The notes under the pieces were generated by a model, which was given only the letters and a program-made list of their open reading frames with translations, made no database searches and had not been told where the DNA came from. Position numbers and translations under genes: made by a program. From Janthinobacterium sp. SUN073 (GTDB lineage: Bacteria; Pseudomonadota; Gammaproteobacteria; Burkholderiales; Burkholderiaceae_D), in contig NZ_JAPUBT010000003.1 in NCBI RefSeq assembly GCF_030397665.1, forward strand, positions 186,001-250,000: a stretch of 64,000 bases of DNA. Direction: 5' to 3'. The first letter of the stretch is position 1. Each line of letters opens with the position of its first letter. Of the stretch, positions 42,723 to 51,699 are shown one piece after another.

Positions 42723-44120
42723 TTAGCAAGGCATCGCCGCATTCTTGCGCGCATAGCACCACCAGGTGATCGCGATGCAGCTGACATAAAAGCCGATGAA
42801 GCACCACAAGGCCGCGTCGGGGCTGCCCGTCAGCGAAATCGAGGTGCCATAGCTTTTCGGAATGAAGAAGGCACCGTAGGCCGCCACGGCCGACGTGAAG
42901 CCCAGGACTGCCGCGCCTTCCTTGTTGGCGTCAACGATGGCTTGCTCCTGCGCCTCCTTGCCCTTGCCGGCGGCCGCGCGCTGGTGCTCCGTCAAAAAGA
43001 TCACGGGGATCATGCGGAAGGTCGACGCATTGCCGATGCCCGTGCCGGCGAACAGCAGCATGAACATCCAGAAGAAGCCACTAAAACTACCACCCACGCC
43101 GGCTTGCGGCATGAAGTACAGCACGCCCAGCACGGCGCCTATCATCAGCAGGAAGGACCACAGGGTGACGCGGGCGCCGCCCAGTTTATCGGAAATCACG
43201 CCACCGGCCACGCGCGCCAGCGCACCGACCAGGGGGCCGAGGAAGGCGTAATCGAGCGGGTTGACGTCGGGGAACTGGATCTTGATCAGCAGCGGAAACG
43301 CGGCCGAATAACCGATGAAGGAGCCGAAGGTGCCCGTGTACAGCCAGCACATGAGCCAGTTGTGCTTGCGCTTGAAGATCACGGCCTGCTCGGAAAACGA
43401 GGCCTTGGCCGAGGCCAGGTCATTCATGCCGAACCAGGCCAGCAAGGTCGACAGCGCGATGAACGGCACCCAGATGAAGCCCGCGTTTTGCAGCCACATG
43501 TCCTTGCTCACGCCATTCTTGACCCAGGTCAGCGAATCGCCGCCCCAGGCGCCGAAGACGGCGAAGGTGATCACCAGCGGCACGACGAACTGCACCACCG
43601 ACACGCCCAGGTTGCCCAGGCCCGCATTCATGCCCAGCGCGAAACCCTTGCTCGCCTTCGGATAGAAAAAGCTGATGTTGGCCATCGACGAGGCGAAATT
43701 GCCGCCGCCGAAGCCGCACAGCAGCGCCAGGATCAGCATGGTCGGATAGCCCGTGTTCACATCCTGCACGGCCAGGCCGATGCCGATGGCGGGAATCAGC
43801 AGCGAGCCCGTGGAAATGGCCGTCCAGCGCCGGCCGCCGAAAATCGGCACCATGAACGAATAAAAGATGCGCAAGGTGGCGCCGGACAGGCCCGGCAAGG
43901 CCGTCAGCCAGAACAGCTGGTTGTTACTGTAGGTGAAACCGATGTTGGGCAGGTTGACCACCACCACGCTCCACACCATCCACACGGCGAACGCCAGCAG
44001 CAGCGCGGGTATCGAGATCCACAGATTGCGCGCGGCCGTGGACTTGCCCGTGTTTTGCCAGAAGCTGGGGCTTTCCGGCTCCCATGTATTGATCATATAG
44101 CGGCTCACTGGGTTACTCAT
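42723..44120 (-). CDS. narK2: Nitrate/nitrite transporter, NarK2 type
   Basis: A 465-residue major-facilitator protein with about 12 membrane segments. The nitrate signature appears around GFGGGNFASSMANISFFYPKAS, and a second glycine-rich stretch in the C-terminal half fits the other signature region. Arginines in the membrane (for example in GATLRIFYSFMVP) fit the substrate site. NarK2-type carriers exchange nitrite for nitrate. Its start overlaps the stop of narK1 by four bases, so the two are coupled. Assignment to type 2 rests on gene order and sequence style. Confidence 0.88.
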   Translation of the reverse strand: MSNPVSRYMINTWEPESPSFWQNTGKSTAARNLWISIPALLLAFAVWMVWSVVVVNLPNIGFTYSNNQLFWLTALPGLSGATLRIFYSFMVPIFGGRRWTAISTGSLLIPAIGIGLAVQDVNTGYPTMLILALLCGFGGGNFASSMANISFFYPKASKGFALGMNAGLGNLGVSVVQFVVPLVITFAVFGAWGGDSLTWVKNGVSKDMWLQNAGFIWVPFIALSTLLAWFGMNDLASAKASFSEQAVIFKRKHNWLMCWLYTGTFGSFIGYSAAFPLLIKIQFPDVNPLDYAFLGPLVGALARVAGGVISDKLGGARVTLWSFLLMIGAVLGVLYFMPQAGVGGSFSGFFWMFMLLFAGTGIGNASTFRMIPVIFLTEHQRAAAGKGKEAQEQAIVDANKEGAAVLGFTSAVAAYGAFFIPKSYGTSISLTGSPDAALWCFIGFYVSCIAITWWCYARKNAAMPC

Positions 44121-45418
44121 AACGTTACTCCTGCAGGTTGATTGGTTGGTGCCGCACGCAGCGGCTTGAACGAGAAGTACATCCAGACGAGGGAAACGCA
44201 GACGGTGCCGTACAGCAGCATGAAGGCGCTCGAACGCACGCCGGTGAAGTCCACCAGGGCGCCGAACATCACGGGCAGGATGAAGCCACCGAGACCGCCG
44301 GCCAGGCCCACCACGCCAGAGACGGCGCCGATGTTGTCGGAAAAGTCATCGCCGATGAACTTGAAGACGGATGCCTTGCCCACGGCCATGGCAATGCCGA
44401 CGATGAACAGCAGCGCGGTGAACCACAGCGGCGACAGGCCGATATGGATGGCCAGCGGCCCCGTGACGGTCTCGATCACCATCTGCGTTTGCGGATACGA
44501 CAGCAGGAAGAAGCACACCCAGCACACCCACATCACGGCCCAGGTCACCTTGGCCGCACCGTATTTGTCCGAGATCCAGCCGCCAAACGCGCGCAGCACG
44601 CCGCCCGGCAGCGAGAAGCAGGCAGCCAGCAGCGCCGCGTGCTTCAAATCAAAACCGTATTCGGCCACGTAATACTTCGTCATCCATAGCGCCAGCGCCA
44701 CATAGCCGCCGAACACCACCGAGTAGTACTGGCAGTAGCGCCATACACGCGGGTCCTTCAGCACCTTCATCTGCGCCGAAAAACTTTCGCCCGATGGTGC
44801 CAGGTGCGATTTGTCCGTGTACGAAAACAGCCAGAAGATGATGGCCGTGGCCAGCATGGCCACCGCATACACCTTCGGCAGCATTTGCCAGCCGAAGGCG
44901 GCGACGATGCCCGGCGCGACGAACTTGGTCAGCGCGGAACCGGAGTTACCGGCGCCGAAGATGCCCATCGCCAGGCCGCGGCGCTCCTTTTCATACCAGC
45001 GCGCCACATACGGTGTGCCGACGGAAAACGAGCCGCCCGCCAGGCCCACGAACATACCCAGCACTAGGAAGTGCCAGTAGGCGGTAGCGTAGGAAATCAG
45101 GTAGATCGGCACCACGCTGGCCAGCATCAGCAGGAAGAAGACGCGGCGTCCGCCGTATTTGTCCGTCCAGATGCCCAGCGGCACGCGCACGAGGGAGCCC
45201 GTCAGCACAGGCATGGCGGCCAGCAGGCCGAATTGTGTTTCAGTCAAGCCCAGGCTGGTCTTGATGGGGATGCCCAGTACGGCAAACATCATCCATACCG
45301 CGAAGCAGATGGTAAATGCGAAGGTACTGCTGATCAGTACGGACGCCTGCTTGCGCCGCATGCCGGGTTCGACTGCCTTGTTACTACTGTTGTTCTTAGT
45401 GCCATCTAGGGTAGCCAC
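44117..45418 (-). CDS. narK1: Nitrate transporter, NarK1 type
   Basis: A 433-residue major-facilitator carrier. I place the start at the GTG at 45418 (ATLDGTKNN), which has ATGGAG eight bases upstream. The reading frame extends 42 codons further, but that part has no ribosome binding site and contains the conserved promoter motif. There are about 12 membrane segments, with the signature LAGGSFSVGTPYVARWYEKERRG. NarK1-type proteins are thought to import nitrate with protons and so start nitrate respiration before nitrite builds up. Pairing with narK2 is common in denitrifiers. Confidence 0.88.
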   Translation of the reverse strand: MATLDGTKNNSSNKAVEPGMRRKQASVLISSTFAFTICFAVWMMFAVLGIPIKTSLGLTETQFGLLAAMPVLTGSLVRVPLGIWTDKYGGRRVFFLLMLASVVPIYLISYATAYWHFLVLGMFVGLAGGSFSVGTPYVARWYEKERRGLAMGIFGAGNSGSALTKFVAPGIVAAFGWQMLPKVYAVAMLATAIIFWLFSYTDKSHLAPSGESFSAQMKVLKDPRVWRYCQYYSVVFGGYVALALWMTKYYVAEYGFDLKHAALLAACFSLPGGVLRAFGGWISDKYGAAKVTWAVMWVCWVCFFLLSYPQTQMVIETVTGPLAIHIGLSPLWFTALLFIVGIAMAVGKASVFKFIGDDFSDNIGAVSGVVGLAGGLGGFILPVMFGALVDFTGVRSSAFMLLYGTVCVSLVWMYFSFKPLRAAPTNQPAGVTL

Positions 45419-45745
45419 GATGTTTCTCCATGAATGCACTGGCCGTCTGGCCAGCCGTCCCGACCAGCTTACGTGGCGCAGGGGAAAGGCACTATCGGCC
45501 ACAGGGTGATTCTGGAAAGGCAATCTGGATAGCCGTATCGGCAAAAGTGACTAGATGGCGCGGTGCGGACCTAGCCTGGATGGCGGGCGTTTTACAAACG
45601 CAGGTATTTTTGACACACTCGGCACCGGCACACGAAGGAGCTGGCCGGATTCGTGCCTTGCCAGCACCTTATCCCGGCGACCTATGGCGCGGCGCGCCAA
45701 AGGCGGCTATGCTGGCGCCATTGTCAACGCCTGTAAAGTCACCGC
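45419..45745. other. Divergent region narK1 / sirB-type gene
   Basis: A 327-base interval without a gene. It contains the conserved narG/narK1 motif (45532-45544) and should hold the narK1 promoter on one side and the promoter of the SirB2-type gene on the other. I could not identify a convincing FNR site or -35/-10 pair. Confidence 0.5.
45532..45544 (-). promoter_or_regulatory. Conserved motif upstream of narK1 (copy 2)
   Basis: Read on the minus strand it is TTGCCGATACGGC, 114-126 bases upstream of the narK1 start. It matches the narG copy at 11 of 13 positions. This copy is nearly palindromic (GCCG-ATA-CGGC), which fits a dimeric regulator. Confidence 0.45.
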
Positions 45746-46123
45746 ATGGATTATCTGAGCCTCAAGCATTTCCACATGGGTTGCGCCGCCGCCAGCGGCT
45801 GTCTTTTCCTCTTGCGCGGCGCCTGGATGCTGCGCGCCTCGCCCGCCTTGCAGCAGCGCTGGGTAAAAATCCTGCCGCACCTGATCGACACGGCCTTGCT
45901 GGCCAGCGCCATCGCCCTGGCCGTGTGGAGCGGCCAGTCGCCGGGCAGCCAGCCCTGGCTGGCCGCCAAGCTGTGCGCGCTGGTGGCCTACATCGTGCTG
46001 GGCACCATCGCCCTGAAACGGGGCAAGACGCCGGCCGTGCGCGGCGCCGCCTTCGCGCTCGCCGTGCTGGTCTTCGCCTACATCATCGGCGTGGCCATCA
46101 CCAAGCAGGCCTGGCCGCTCTGA
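45746..46123 (+). CDS. SirB2 family membrane protein
   Basis: A 125-residue protein with four membrane segments and the SirB2 pattern (YLSLKHFHMGCAAASGCLFLLRGAWML at the N-terminus, LPHLIDTALLASAIAL, and WLAAKLCALVAYIVLG in the second half). SirB was named from an invasion gene regulator in Salmonella, but the molecular role of this small membrane family is unknown. It is monocistronic and ends five bases before the convergent receptor gene. Confidence 0.82.
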   Translation: MDYLSLKHFHMGCAAASGCLFLLRGAWMLRASPALQQRWVKILPHLIDTALLASAIALAVWSGQSPGSQPWLAAKLCALVAYIVLGTIALKRGKTPAVRGAAFALAVLVFAYIIGVAITKQAWPL

Positions 46124-46127
46124 TGCA

Positions 46128-48605
46128 TCAGAAGATGTAGCGCAGGGTGATGCTGGCATTGCGCGGCGCGCCCCAGTAGCCCTGGTTGTACATGCCGAGC
46201 TGGCTGTAGTAATGCTTGTCGAACAGGTTGTTGACGTTCGCCTGCAGCGACAGCTGGCGCGACAGCGCGTATTTCGCCATCAGGCTGGCCACGGCATAGC
46301 CGCCCTGCTCCACGCGCTCCGTGCCCTTCGGCCCCGTGGCATCGCGGTAGGCGCCGCTCTGCCAGTTCACGCCGCCGCCCACCGATAACGCGCGCCAGTC
46401 GCCATGCAGCTGATACGTGGAAAACACGCGCGCCAGGGTTTGCGGCACATAGCTGTTCAAGCGCGCGCCCGCGTTGTCCTCAGCCGCCGCGTGCGACACG
46501 CTGGCCGATACGTTCCAGCCCTTGGCCAGCTCGCCCGAGACGTCCAGTTCCACACCTTTGCTGGTGGTGCCCGAGGCCGCGAAATACGCCTGCGTCAGCG
46601 AATTGCCGACAAAATGGCCCGTGTCTTCCTGCGCCAGGCCATCCTGCGCGATGCGGAACACGGCCAGTGCCGCATTGAGTTTGCCGCCAAAATACTCGCC
46701 CTTCACGCCCGCTTCCACATTCTTGCCCTGCACGGGGTCGAGATAGCGGCCAAACCGGTCCTGGTAGCCCTGCGGCTTGAAGATCTTGCTGTAGCTGGTG
46801 TACAGCGCATGCTGCGCGTCGATATCCCATACCAGCCCCGCATACGGCGTGACGGCATGCTTGGCATAGGCGTAGCTGCCACCCCAGTCATCGACGTGGT
46901 CCGCCTTGTAGCGGCTGTAGCGCGCGCCGACGATCAGTTTCAGGGGATCGGCCAGCGAAAAGCGCGCCGTGCCATAGATGCCGCGCTGCTGCACCGTGTC
47001 GAGCAGTTGCCAGCGCGAGAAAGTCGGGGTATTCCAGTCCGGCTCCGGCGTCACGCCCTGCCATTGATGGAAATTGCCGTAATCGACGCTGCTGCCGGCA
47101 ATACCCGGATTGCTGGAGAACTGGTTGCTGCCCGAGACGCCGAACGCCAGGTCGTGCGTGCGCCCCAGCAGTTGCAGCGGTCCCTGTACATAGGCGTCGA
47201 CGCTGTCCTGGCGCCGCGTGCCCGAGTAAAAGCCGGCGTAGCCCGTCACGCCCTGCCCCGTGGCATTGTCCGGCCAGGTATTGGCGAAGAGCTCGGCCGC
47301 CGAATAATCGCCCCAGCCGTGATTCAGCATGGCCGTCAGATTCCAGCCGCCGCCCAGGCTTTGCTCCAGGCGCAAGAAAGCCGTCTGGCTGGTACTGAAC
47401 CAGCGGCTCCAGGTGGTGGCTGTGGTGGCGGAGCGGGAAAACGTAGCGCGCTCGCCATCCGCATACCACAGCGGCAAACCGCCATACATGCCGCCGCGCG
47501 GGCGATTATCCTGGTATTCATAACCGGCGATCAGTACGCTGCCGGGCGCCAGGTCCGCTTCCACGGTGGCGTAGGCCATGGCCTTCTTGCCGTGATACAG
47601 GTTCACATACGATTCGCTGTCCTGGTAGCTGGCCACGACACGGCCACGCACCTTGCCGTCCGCAGTCAACGGCGTGGACAGGTCGGCGCTGGCGCGCGCA
47701 TTGTTCCAGGAACCCAGGCTCAGGGCCGCATTCCCGGCCAGCTGCCCCGATGACGCGCGCTTGCGCACCAGGTTGATGGTGGCCGACGGTTCGCCCGCGC
47801 CCGTCAGCAGGCCGGTGGCGCCGCGCACGATCTCGACCCTGTCGTAGGCCGTCATGTCCAGCGTGCTGTCGCCCACGTTGTAGGCATTGTCGACCGTGGT
47901 GGGGATGCCGTCGTACTGGTAGCTGGCAATGGAAAAGCCGCGCGCGAAAAACGAGGTGCGGTCGCTGTCGTAGCGGTTGATGGCGATGCCGGCCGCGTTT
48001 TGCAGCACGTCTTCCACCGTTTGCAGGTTCTGGTCATCCATTTGCTGGCGCGTGACCACGCTGACGGCTTGCGGCGTCTCGCGCACGGACAGGCCCAGGC
48101 GCGTGGCCGAGCGCATGGTCTGCGTCGTATAGGCGCCGCTGCCTTCCGTCGCGCCGTTCGCATCAAAGCTGGCACTGACCTTCATCTCGGGCATGGTCTG
48201 GCCGCCATCGGCCGCTGCCGCGTCGAGCACATAGCCGCCATTTGCCTGCGGCACCGCACGCAAGCCTGACCCGGCGACGATGGCGCCCAGCGCTGCAGGC
48301 ACGCTGTAGCTGCCCGTCAGGCCGGCGCTGCGCTTGCCCGCCAAGGCGGCGGCCTGATAGGAAAGCATGGTGCCCGTCTGCTGACCGAAGCGCACCAGTA
48401 CCTGTTCCAGGGTGCCGGCAGGTATCGCCAGCTCGATGCGCGCCGTATTGGCTGCCTGGGCAAGGGGGGCGGCAGCCGAGGCGCCGCTGGCGGCGAACAA
48501 CCACAGGGCCTGGCTGACGGCCAGCGCCGCCACGCGGCGGCGGCATACGGTGGAAGCGGAAGAAGCGTAAATAGGAGTTGTGCTGGGCATGCGGGCTATT
48601 TTCAT
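46128..48605 (-). CDS. TonB-dependent siderophore receptor with STN signalling domain
   Basis: An 825-residue receptor from the ATG at 48605 (an ATG at 48590 is equally possible, and neither has a clear ribosome binding site). After the signal peptide comes a secretin/TonB short N-terminal domain (about residues 51-120, ELAIPAGTLEQVLVRFGQQTG) that talks to the FecR-type protein. A plug (VETPQAVSVVTRQQM-like stretch, DRVEIVRGATGLL) and a barrel ending in ASITLRYIF follow. It both imports a ferric siderophore and signals its presence. It is the third gene of a fecI-fecR-receptor operon, 70 bases after fecR. Confidence 0.92.
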   Translation of the reverse strand: MKIARMPSTTPIYASSASTVCRRRVAALAVSQALWLFAASGASAAAPLAQAANTARIELAIPAGTLEQVLVRFGQQTGTMLSYQAAALAGKRSAGLTGSYSVPAALGAIVAGSGLRAVPQANGGYVLDAAAADGGQTMPEMKVSASFDANGATEGSGAYTTQTMRSATRLGLSVRETPQAVSVVTRQQMDDQNLQTVEDVLQNAAGIAINRYDSDRTSFFARGFSIASYQYDGIPTTVDNAYNVGDSTLDMTAYDRVEIVRGATGLLTGAGEPSATINLVRKRASSGQLAGNAALSLGSWNNARASADLSTPLTADGKVRGRVVASYQDSESYVNLYHGKKAMAYATVEADLAPGSVLIAGYEYQDNRPRGGMYGGLPLWYADGERATFSRSATTATTWSRWFSTSQTAFLRLEQSLGGGWNLTAMLNHGWGDYSAAELFANTWPDNATGQGVTGYAGFYSGTRRQDSVDAYVQGPLQLLGRTHDLAFGVSGSNQFSSNPGIAGSSVDYGNFHQWQGVTPEPDWNTPTFSRWQLLDTVQQRGIYGTARFSLADPLKLIVGARYSRYKADHVDDWGGSYAYAKHAVTPYAGLVWDIDAQHALYTSYSKIFKPQGYQDRFGRYLDPVQGKNVEAGVKGEYFGGKLNAALAVFRIAQDGLAQEDTGHFVGNSLTQAYFAASGTTSKGVELDVSGELAKGWNVSASVSHAAAEDNAGARLNSYVPQTLARVFSTYQLHGDWRALSVGGGVNWQSGAYRDATGPKGTERVEQGGYAVASLMAKYALSRQLSLQANVNNLFDKHYYSQLGMYNQGYWGAPRNASITLRYIF

Positions 48606-48675
48606 GAAAGTGAATGAAGGGTTCACTTGCCATGTCACGCGAAAATCGAAAACCCCTCAGTTTTTCAGAAAGTAT

Positions 48676-49650
48676 TTATGCATGCTGCCGATGCGGCACC
48701 ACGCTCACCCAGAAACGCGTGCTCTGGCGCACGTCGACGGGCAAGGTGCGCGTCAGCATGTCCAACACCTGCCCCGTATCGGCCAGCGGGTAGATGCCGG
48801 ACACGCGCAGATGGGCGATGGCCGGATCGCAAGCCAGGCGCCCATGGCGGTAGCGCGCCAGCTCGCCGATAAAATCGGCCAGCGGCATATCGTGCGCCAC
48901 CAGCATGCCCGTCGTCCAGGCGTCCGCGCCGGCAGGCAAGGCTTCGACGGACCCGATGCGGCCCGCCGTGAACATCGTTTGCTGGCCGGGGTGCAGCCTT
49001 TGCACGGCGCCGGGCGCCAGCATTGGCATGATGTCGACCGCGCCCGCAAACACGCCCAGGCGCGTGACTTCGCCACCGGCGCGCACGGCAAAGCGCGTGC
49101 CCACCGGTTGCAAGCGGCCCTGGGCCGTCTGCACAATAAAAGGCCTGCCGGCCGGATCGCGCGCCGTGCTGACCATGATCTCGCCCCTTAATAACGTCAC
49201 CAGGCGCTGGCGCGCGTCATAGCGCACGTCGATGGAGGTGGCCGTATTGAGGGCGATGCGCGTGCCGTCGTCCAGCACGACGTGGCGCAGCTCGCCCGTA
49301 CCGGTACGGTAATCGGCCAGCCAGAAGCGCGCCTGCTCATCGCCGCCCACCAGCCAGGCGCCGCCGCCCACGGCCAGCAGCGCCAGGAATTTCAACGACT
49401 GGCGGCGCGCGGCATTGGCCTGCGCATGGATCGGTTTGCGCGCCAGGGTGCCATGCGCCAGCGGCGCGGGCAAGGCACGCATGCGCGCCATGCAGCCTTC
49501 CACATGCTGCCAGGCTTGCTCATGTTCCGGGTCGCTGTCGCGCCAGGCGCGCCAGGCCTGCTCCACTTCCGGCGCTACGTCGCCAGCCTGCAGGCGCACC
49601 AGCCATTCGACAGCCTGCAGGCTGGCCGCTTCCGGCGTGGAGGCGCCCAT
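48676..49650 (-). CDS. FecR-type anti-sigma factor/sensor
   Basis: A 324-residue inner-membrane protein. The N-terminal DUF4880-like part (AVEWLVRLQAGDVAPEVEQAWRAWRDSDPEHEQAW) lies in the cytoplasm. A single membrane segment (about 86-102) and a periplasmic FecR domain (about 112-210, with RHVVLDDGTRIALNTATSIDVRY) follow. It receives the signal from the receptor's STN domain and controls the FecI-type sigma factor. The ATG at 49650 overlaps the fecI stop (ATGA), so the two are coupled; this is why I chose it over the longer frame. Confidence 0.9.
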   Translation of the reverse strand: MGASTPEAASLQAVEWLVRLQAGDVAPEVEQAWRAWRDSDPEHEQAWQHVEGCMARMRALPAPLAHGTLARKPIHAQANAARRQSLKFLALLAVGGGAWLVGGDEQARFWLADYRTGTGELRHVVLDDGTRIALNTATSIDVRYDARQRLVTLLRGEIMVSTARDPAGRPFIVQTAQGRLQPVGTRFAVRAGGEVTRLGVFAGAVDIMPMLAPGAVQRLHPGQQTMFTAGRIGSVEALPAGADAWTTGMLVAHDMPLADFIGELARYRHGRLACDPAIAHLRVSGIYPLADTGQVLDMLTRTLPVDVRQSTRFWVSVVPHRQHA

Positions 49651-50162
49651 CACGGTGCCGGAGGAGAAAAGAAACACTGGTGCATGGCTTTCACCAGGTA
49701 GCGCTGCACGGTGGCCAGCGAGACATTCAGTTCCAGCGCGATGGCCGCCTGCGGCATGCCATCGAGCTGCGACAGCAGAAACGCGCGGCGCACGGCCGGC
49801 GCCAGGCCATCGAGGCGGCGGTCGATGTCGAACAGGGCTTCGAGCAAAATCGCCTGCGCTTCGGGATCGGGCGCGTGCTGCGCCGGCAGGCTGGCCAGGG
49901 TGTCCAGATACGCCGCTTCCAGGTCGCGGCGGCGGTACAGATTGCCCAGCACGCCCTTGGCCACCGTCGTCAAAAAGGCCCGCGGCTCGCGCACGACGAT
50001 GCTTTCTTCGCGATTGAGCAGGCGCATGAAAGTGTCGTGCGCCACGTCGGCCGCATCAAAGGCGTTGCCCAACTTGTGCCTGAGCCAGCCTTGCAGCCAC
50101 CGGTGGTGATCGTGATACAGGCTGCCCACCTGCTGGTGAACGCCGGGTTGGGCAGGCGGCAC
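49650..50162 (-). CDS. FecI-type ECF sigma factor
   Basis: A 170-residue extracytoplasmic-function sigma factor. Region 2 (about 15-80) includes GNAFDAADVAHDTFMRLL, and region 4 (about 115-165) includes PAVRRAFLLSQLDGMPQAAIALELNVSLATVQRYL. The start is a GTG at 50162 with GGGAG about 12 bases upstream. It directs RNA polymerase to the receptor operon when the siderophore is present. A Fur-like box lies 26-44 bases upstream, so it is probably also iron-repressed. Confidence 0.9.
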   Translation of the reverse strand: MPPAQPGVHQQVGSLYHDHHRWLQGWLRHKLGNAFDAADVAHDTFMRLLNREESIVVREPRAFLTTVAKGVLGNLYRRRDLEAAYLDTLASLPAQHAPDPEAQAILLEALFDIDRRLDGLAPAVRRAFLLSQLDGMPQAAIALELNVSLATVQRYLVKAMHQCFFSPPAP

Positions 50163-50187
50163 GTCGCATACTCCCTAGCTTGCAAAT

Positions 50188-50206
50188 AATAATGATTCGC
50201 ATTCTA
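50188..50206 (-). promoter_or_regulatory. Fur-like box upstream of fecI-type gene
   Basis: The 19 bases at 50188-50206 (AATAATGATTCGCATTCTA) match the Fur consensus at 13 of 19 positions, with the left half nearly perfect. They lie 26-44 bases upstream of the sigma factor start, where Fur would block the promoter. Confidence 0.65.
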
Positions 50207-50265
50207 TCCCTATGCGGTGCCGCGGCGCAAGCGACCTGCCGGCCGCTGCCCCACCCTGCACCTGC

Positions 50266-50907
50266 TTATTTGGCGCTGTTTTTTTCCAGAAGTTTCTTGC
50301 CGGTGGCGTCCTTTAGCCACCATTCACGCACCTCGAGCGCCTTGTTCTCGATGCTGGCATTGGCCAGCAAGGGATTTTTCTTCAGGTAGACGATATCTTC
50401 CTCGAAATTGTCGTGTATCGAAGCCACTTCCAGGAAACGGTTGGCATCCAGACGTCCCAGGTAGATGACCTTGCCAGCCACGACGTCAAACTCGATCGCC
50501 TTCGGCGACGATTCGGAGTACTTGGACCTGCTTCCATAGTCAAGCAGCCAGATGAGGATGCGGTAGCGTCCCGGCGTCAGCTGCAGCGCAAAAGTACTGC
50601 CCTTGCCCGTAGGCACTTTTGGCGCGACATTCTGCAAGGAGACCTGGCCGGAGGGAGCATGGCTGGATAACCACAGATCTTTGTCCTTGTTGCCGGCAAG
50701 GTCGCTGCTGACAATGCCGAATCTGGCGCCATGCGCCTCGAAGACGGCGCGCTCGAATACGGTGCCGACGACAACGCCCTTGGCAGGGTCGGGGGTCGTG
50801 TAGGTAAACGCAGGCGCGCTATTGTGGCCGGTGACGCAGCCGGACAACAGCGCAGGCAGCAAGACGGCGCACGCCAGCGCGCGCAGCATGGTGGTTCGGA
50901 CAAACAT
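50266..50907 (-). CDS. Hypothetical lipoprotein
   Basis: A 213-residue protein from the ATG at 50907 with AGGATC upstream; the longer frame to 50955 would bury the signal peptide and is rejected. Residues 20-24 read LLSGC, a lipobox, so C24 should be lipidated and the protein anchored to the membrane facing the periplasm. The rest is beta-rich with an aromatic/proline core (TPGRYRILIWLLDYGSRSKY). This is the kind of fold in which a short beta sandwich carries a conserved R-Y-R motif. I recognise no named family. It is monocistronic. Confidence 0.7.
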   Translation of the reverse strand: MFVRTTMLRALACAVLLPALLSGCVTGHNSAPAFTYTTPDPAKGVVVGTVFERAVFEAHGARFGIVSSDLAGNKDKDLWLSSHAPSGQVSLQNVAPKVPTGKGSTFALQLTPGRYRILIWLLDYGSRSKYSESSPKAIEFDVVAGKVIYLGRLDANRFLEVASIHDNFEEDIVYLKKNPLLANASIENKALEVREWWLKDATGKKLLEKNSAK

Positions 50908-51176
50908 GGATGATCCTGGATGAAATGAAGAAAATGGGTAACAAGTAACGGGCAAAGGGCGACAAGCGCACCTGTGCCTGCCTGGGCATTGAAAAATATT
51001 TCCACATGGGAATATTTTTAGTGTATCCGCTTGGCAGGAAAATGTCTAGTTGATAAGTAGTCGAAGAACACAGTACGATTTCTGCGGAACGCGGCAAGCC
51101 GCACGGCGATGATAGTATTAACAACATCATGCACGCGCTGGCCATCCCGGCCATGCCGCCCCATTGAAAGGCAAAC

Positions 51177-51689
51177 ATGCTGCTATCTGAACTGCTGACC
51201 AAGCTGACCTGCGGTGAACTGGAAGGAGAGGAACTCGACGAAGCCGTCACCGCCATCACCGACGCGCCCTCCGCTCCGCGCGACGAGTGGATCGACAGCG
51301 ATGCGCAGGCCTACACGGTGGCGATCCTCTTGCACCTGGCCTGCTATATGGCGTCGAGCGACAAGCTCGATGAACTGCACGAACAGATACAGGACATGTT
51401 CGACGAATTCCCGGACTTCCCCTATGAAATGCTCGAGGACAGCGGCGGTAGCGCGCTGCCCTATTTCGAGTGGCTGGACACGGAACTGGCACAGCGCGCC
51501 GTGGAAGACGGCGGCTATGAGCTGATCCAGATCGACGGCAACGGTTCCGACGAAATGGATGCGCTGGTGGTGTACCGGCGCGATACAAACGACATCATCC
51601 AGGCGGCGGCATTGATGGGCGTGACGATACGCCAGCCGCTCACCTACTATCGCGGCATCGAAGCGATGGTGGGCAAGCGGCCGTTCTGA
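51177..51689 (+). CDS. Acidic hypothetical protein (170 aa)
   Basis: A 170-residue cytoplasmic protein with GAAAGG ahead of the ATG. It is strongly acidic, especially in the first two thirds (many D and E, for example in EDSGGSALPYFEWLDTELAQRAVEDGG). It has no signal peptide, membrane segment or recognisable catalytic motif. It could be a small regulatory or immunity-type protein, but nothing nearby supports that. It ends ten bases before the convergent DUF3472 gene. Confidence 0.6.
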   Translation: MLLSELLTKLTCGELEGEELDEAVTAITDAPSAPRDEWIDSDAQAYTVAILLHLACYMASSDKLDELHEQIQDMFDEFPDFPYEMLEDSGGSALPYFEWLDTELAQRAVEDGGYELIQIDGNGSDEMDALVVYRRDTNDIIQAAALMGVTIRQPLTYYRGIEAMVGKRPF

Positions 51690-51699
51690 GACCCCACGC

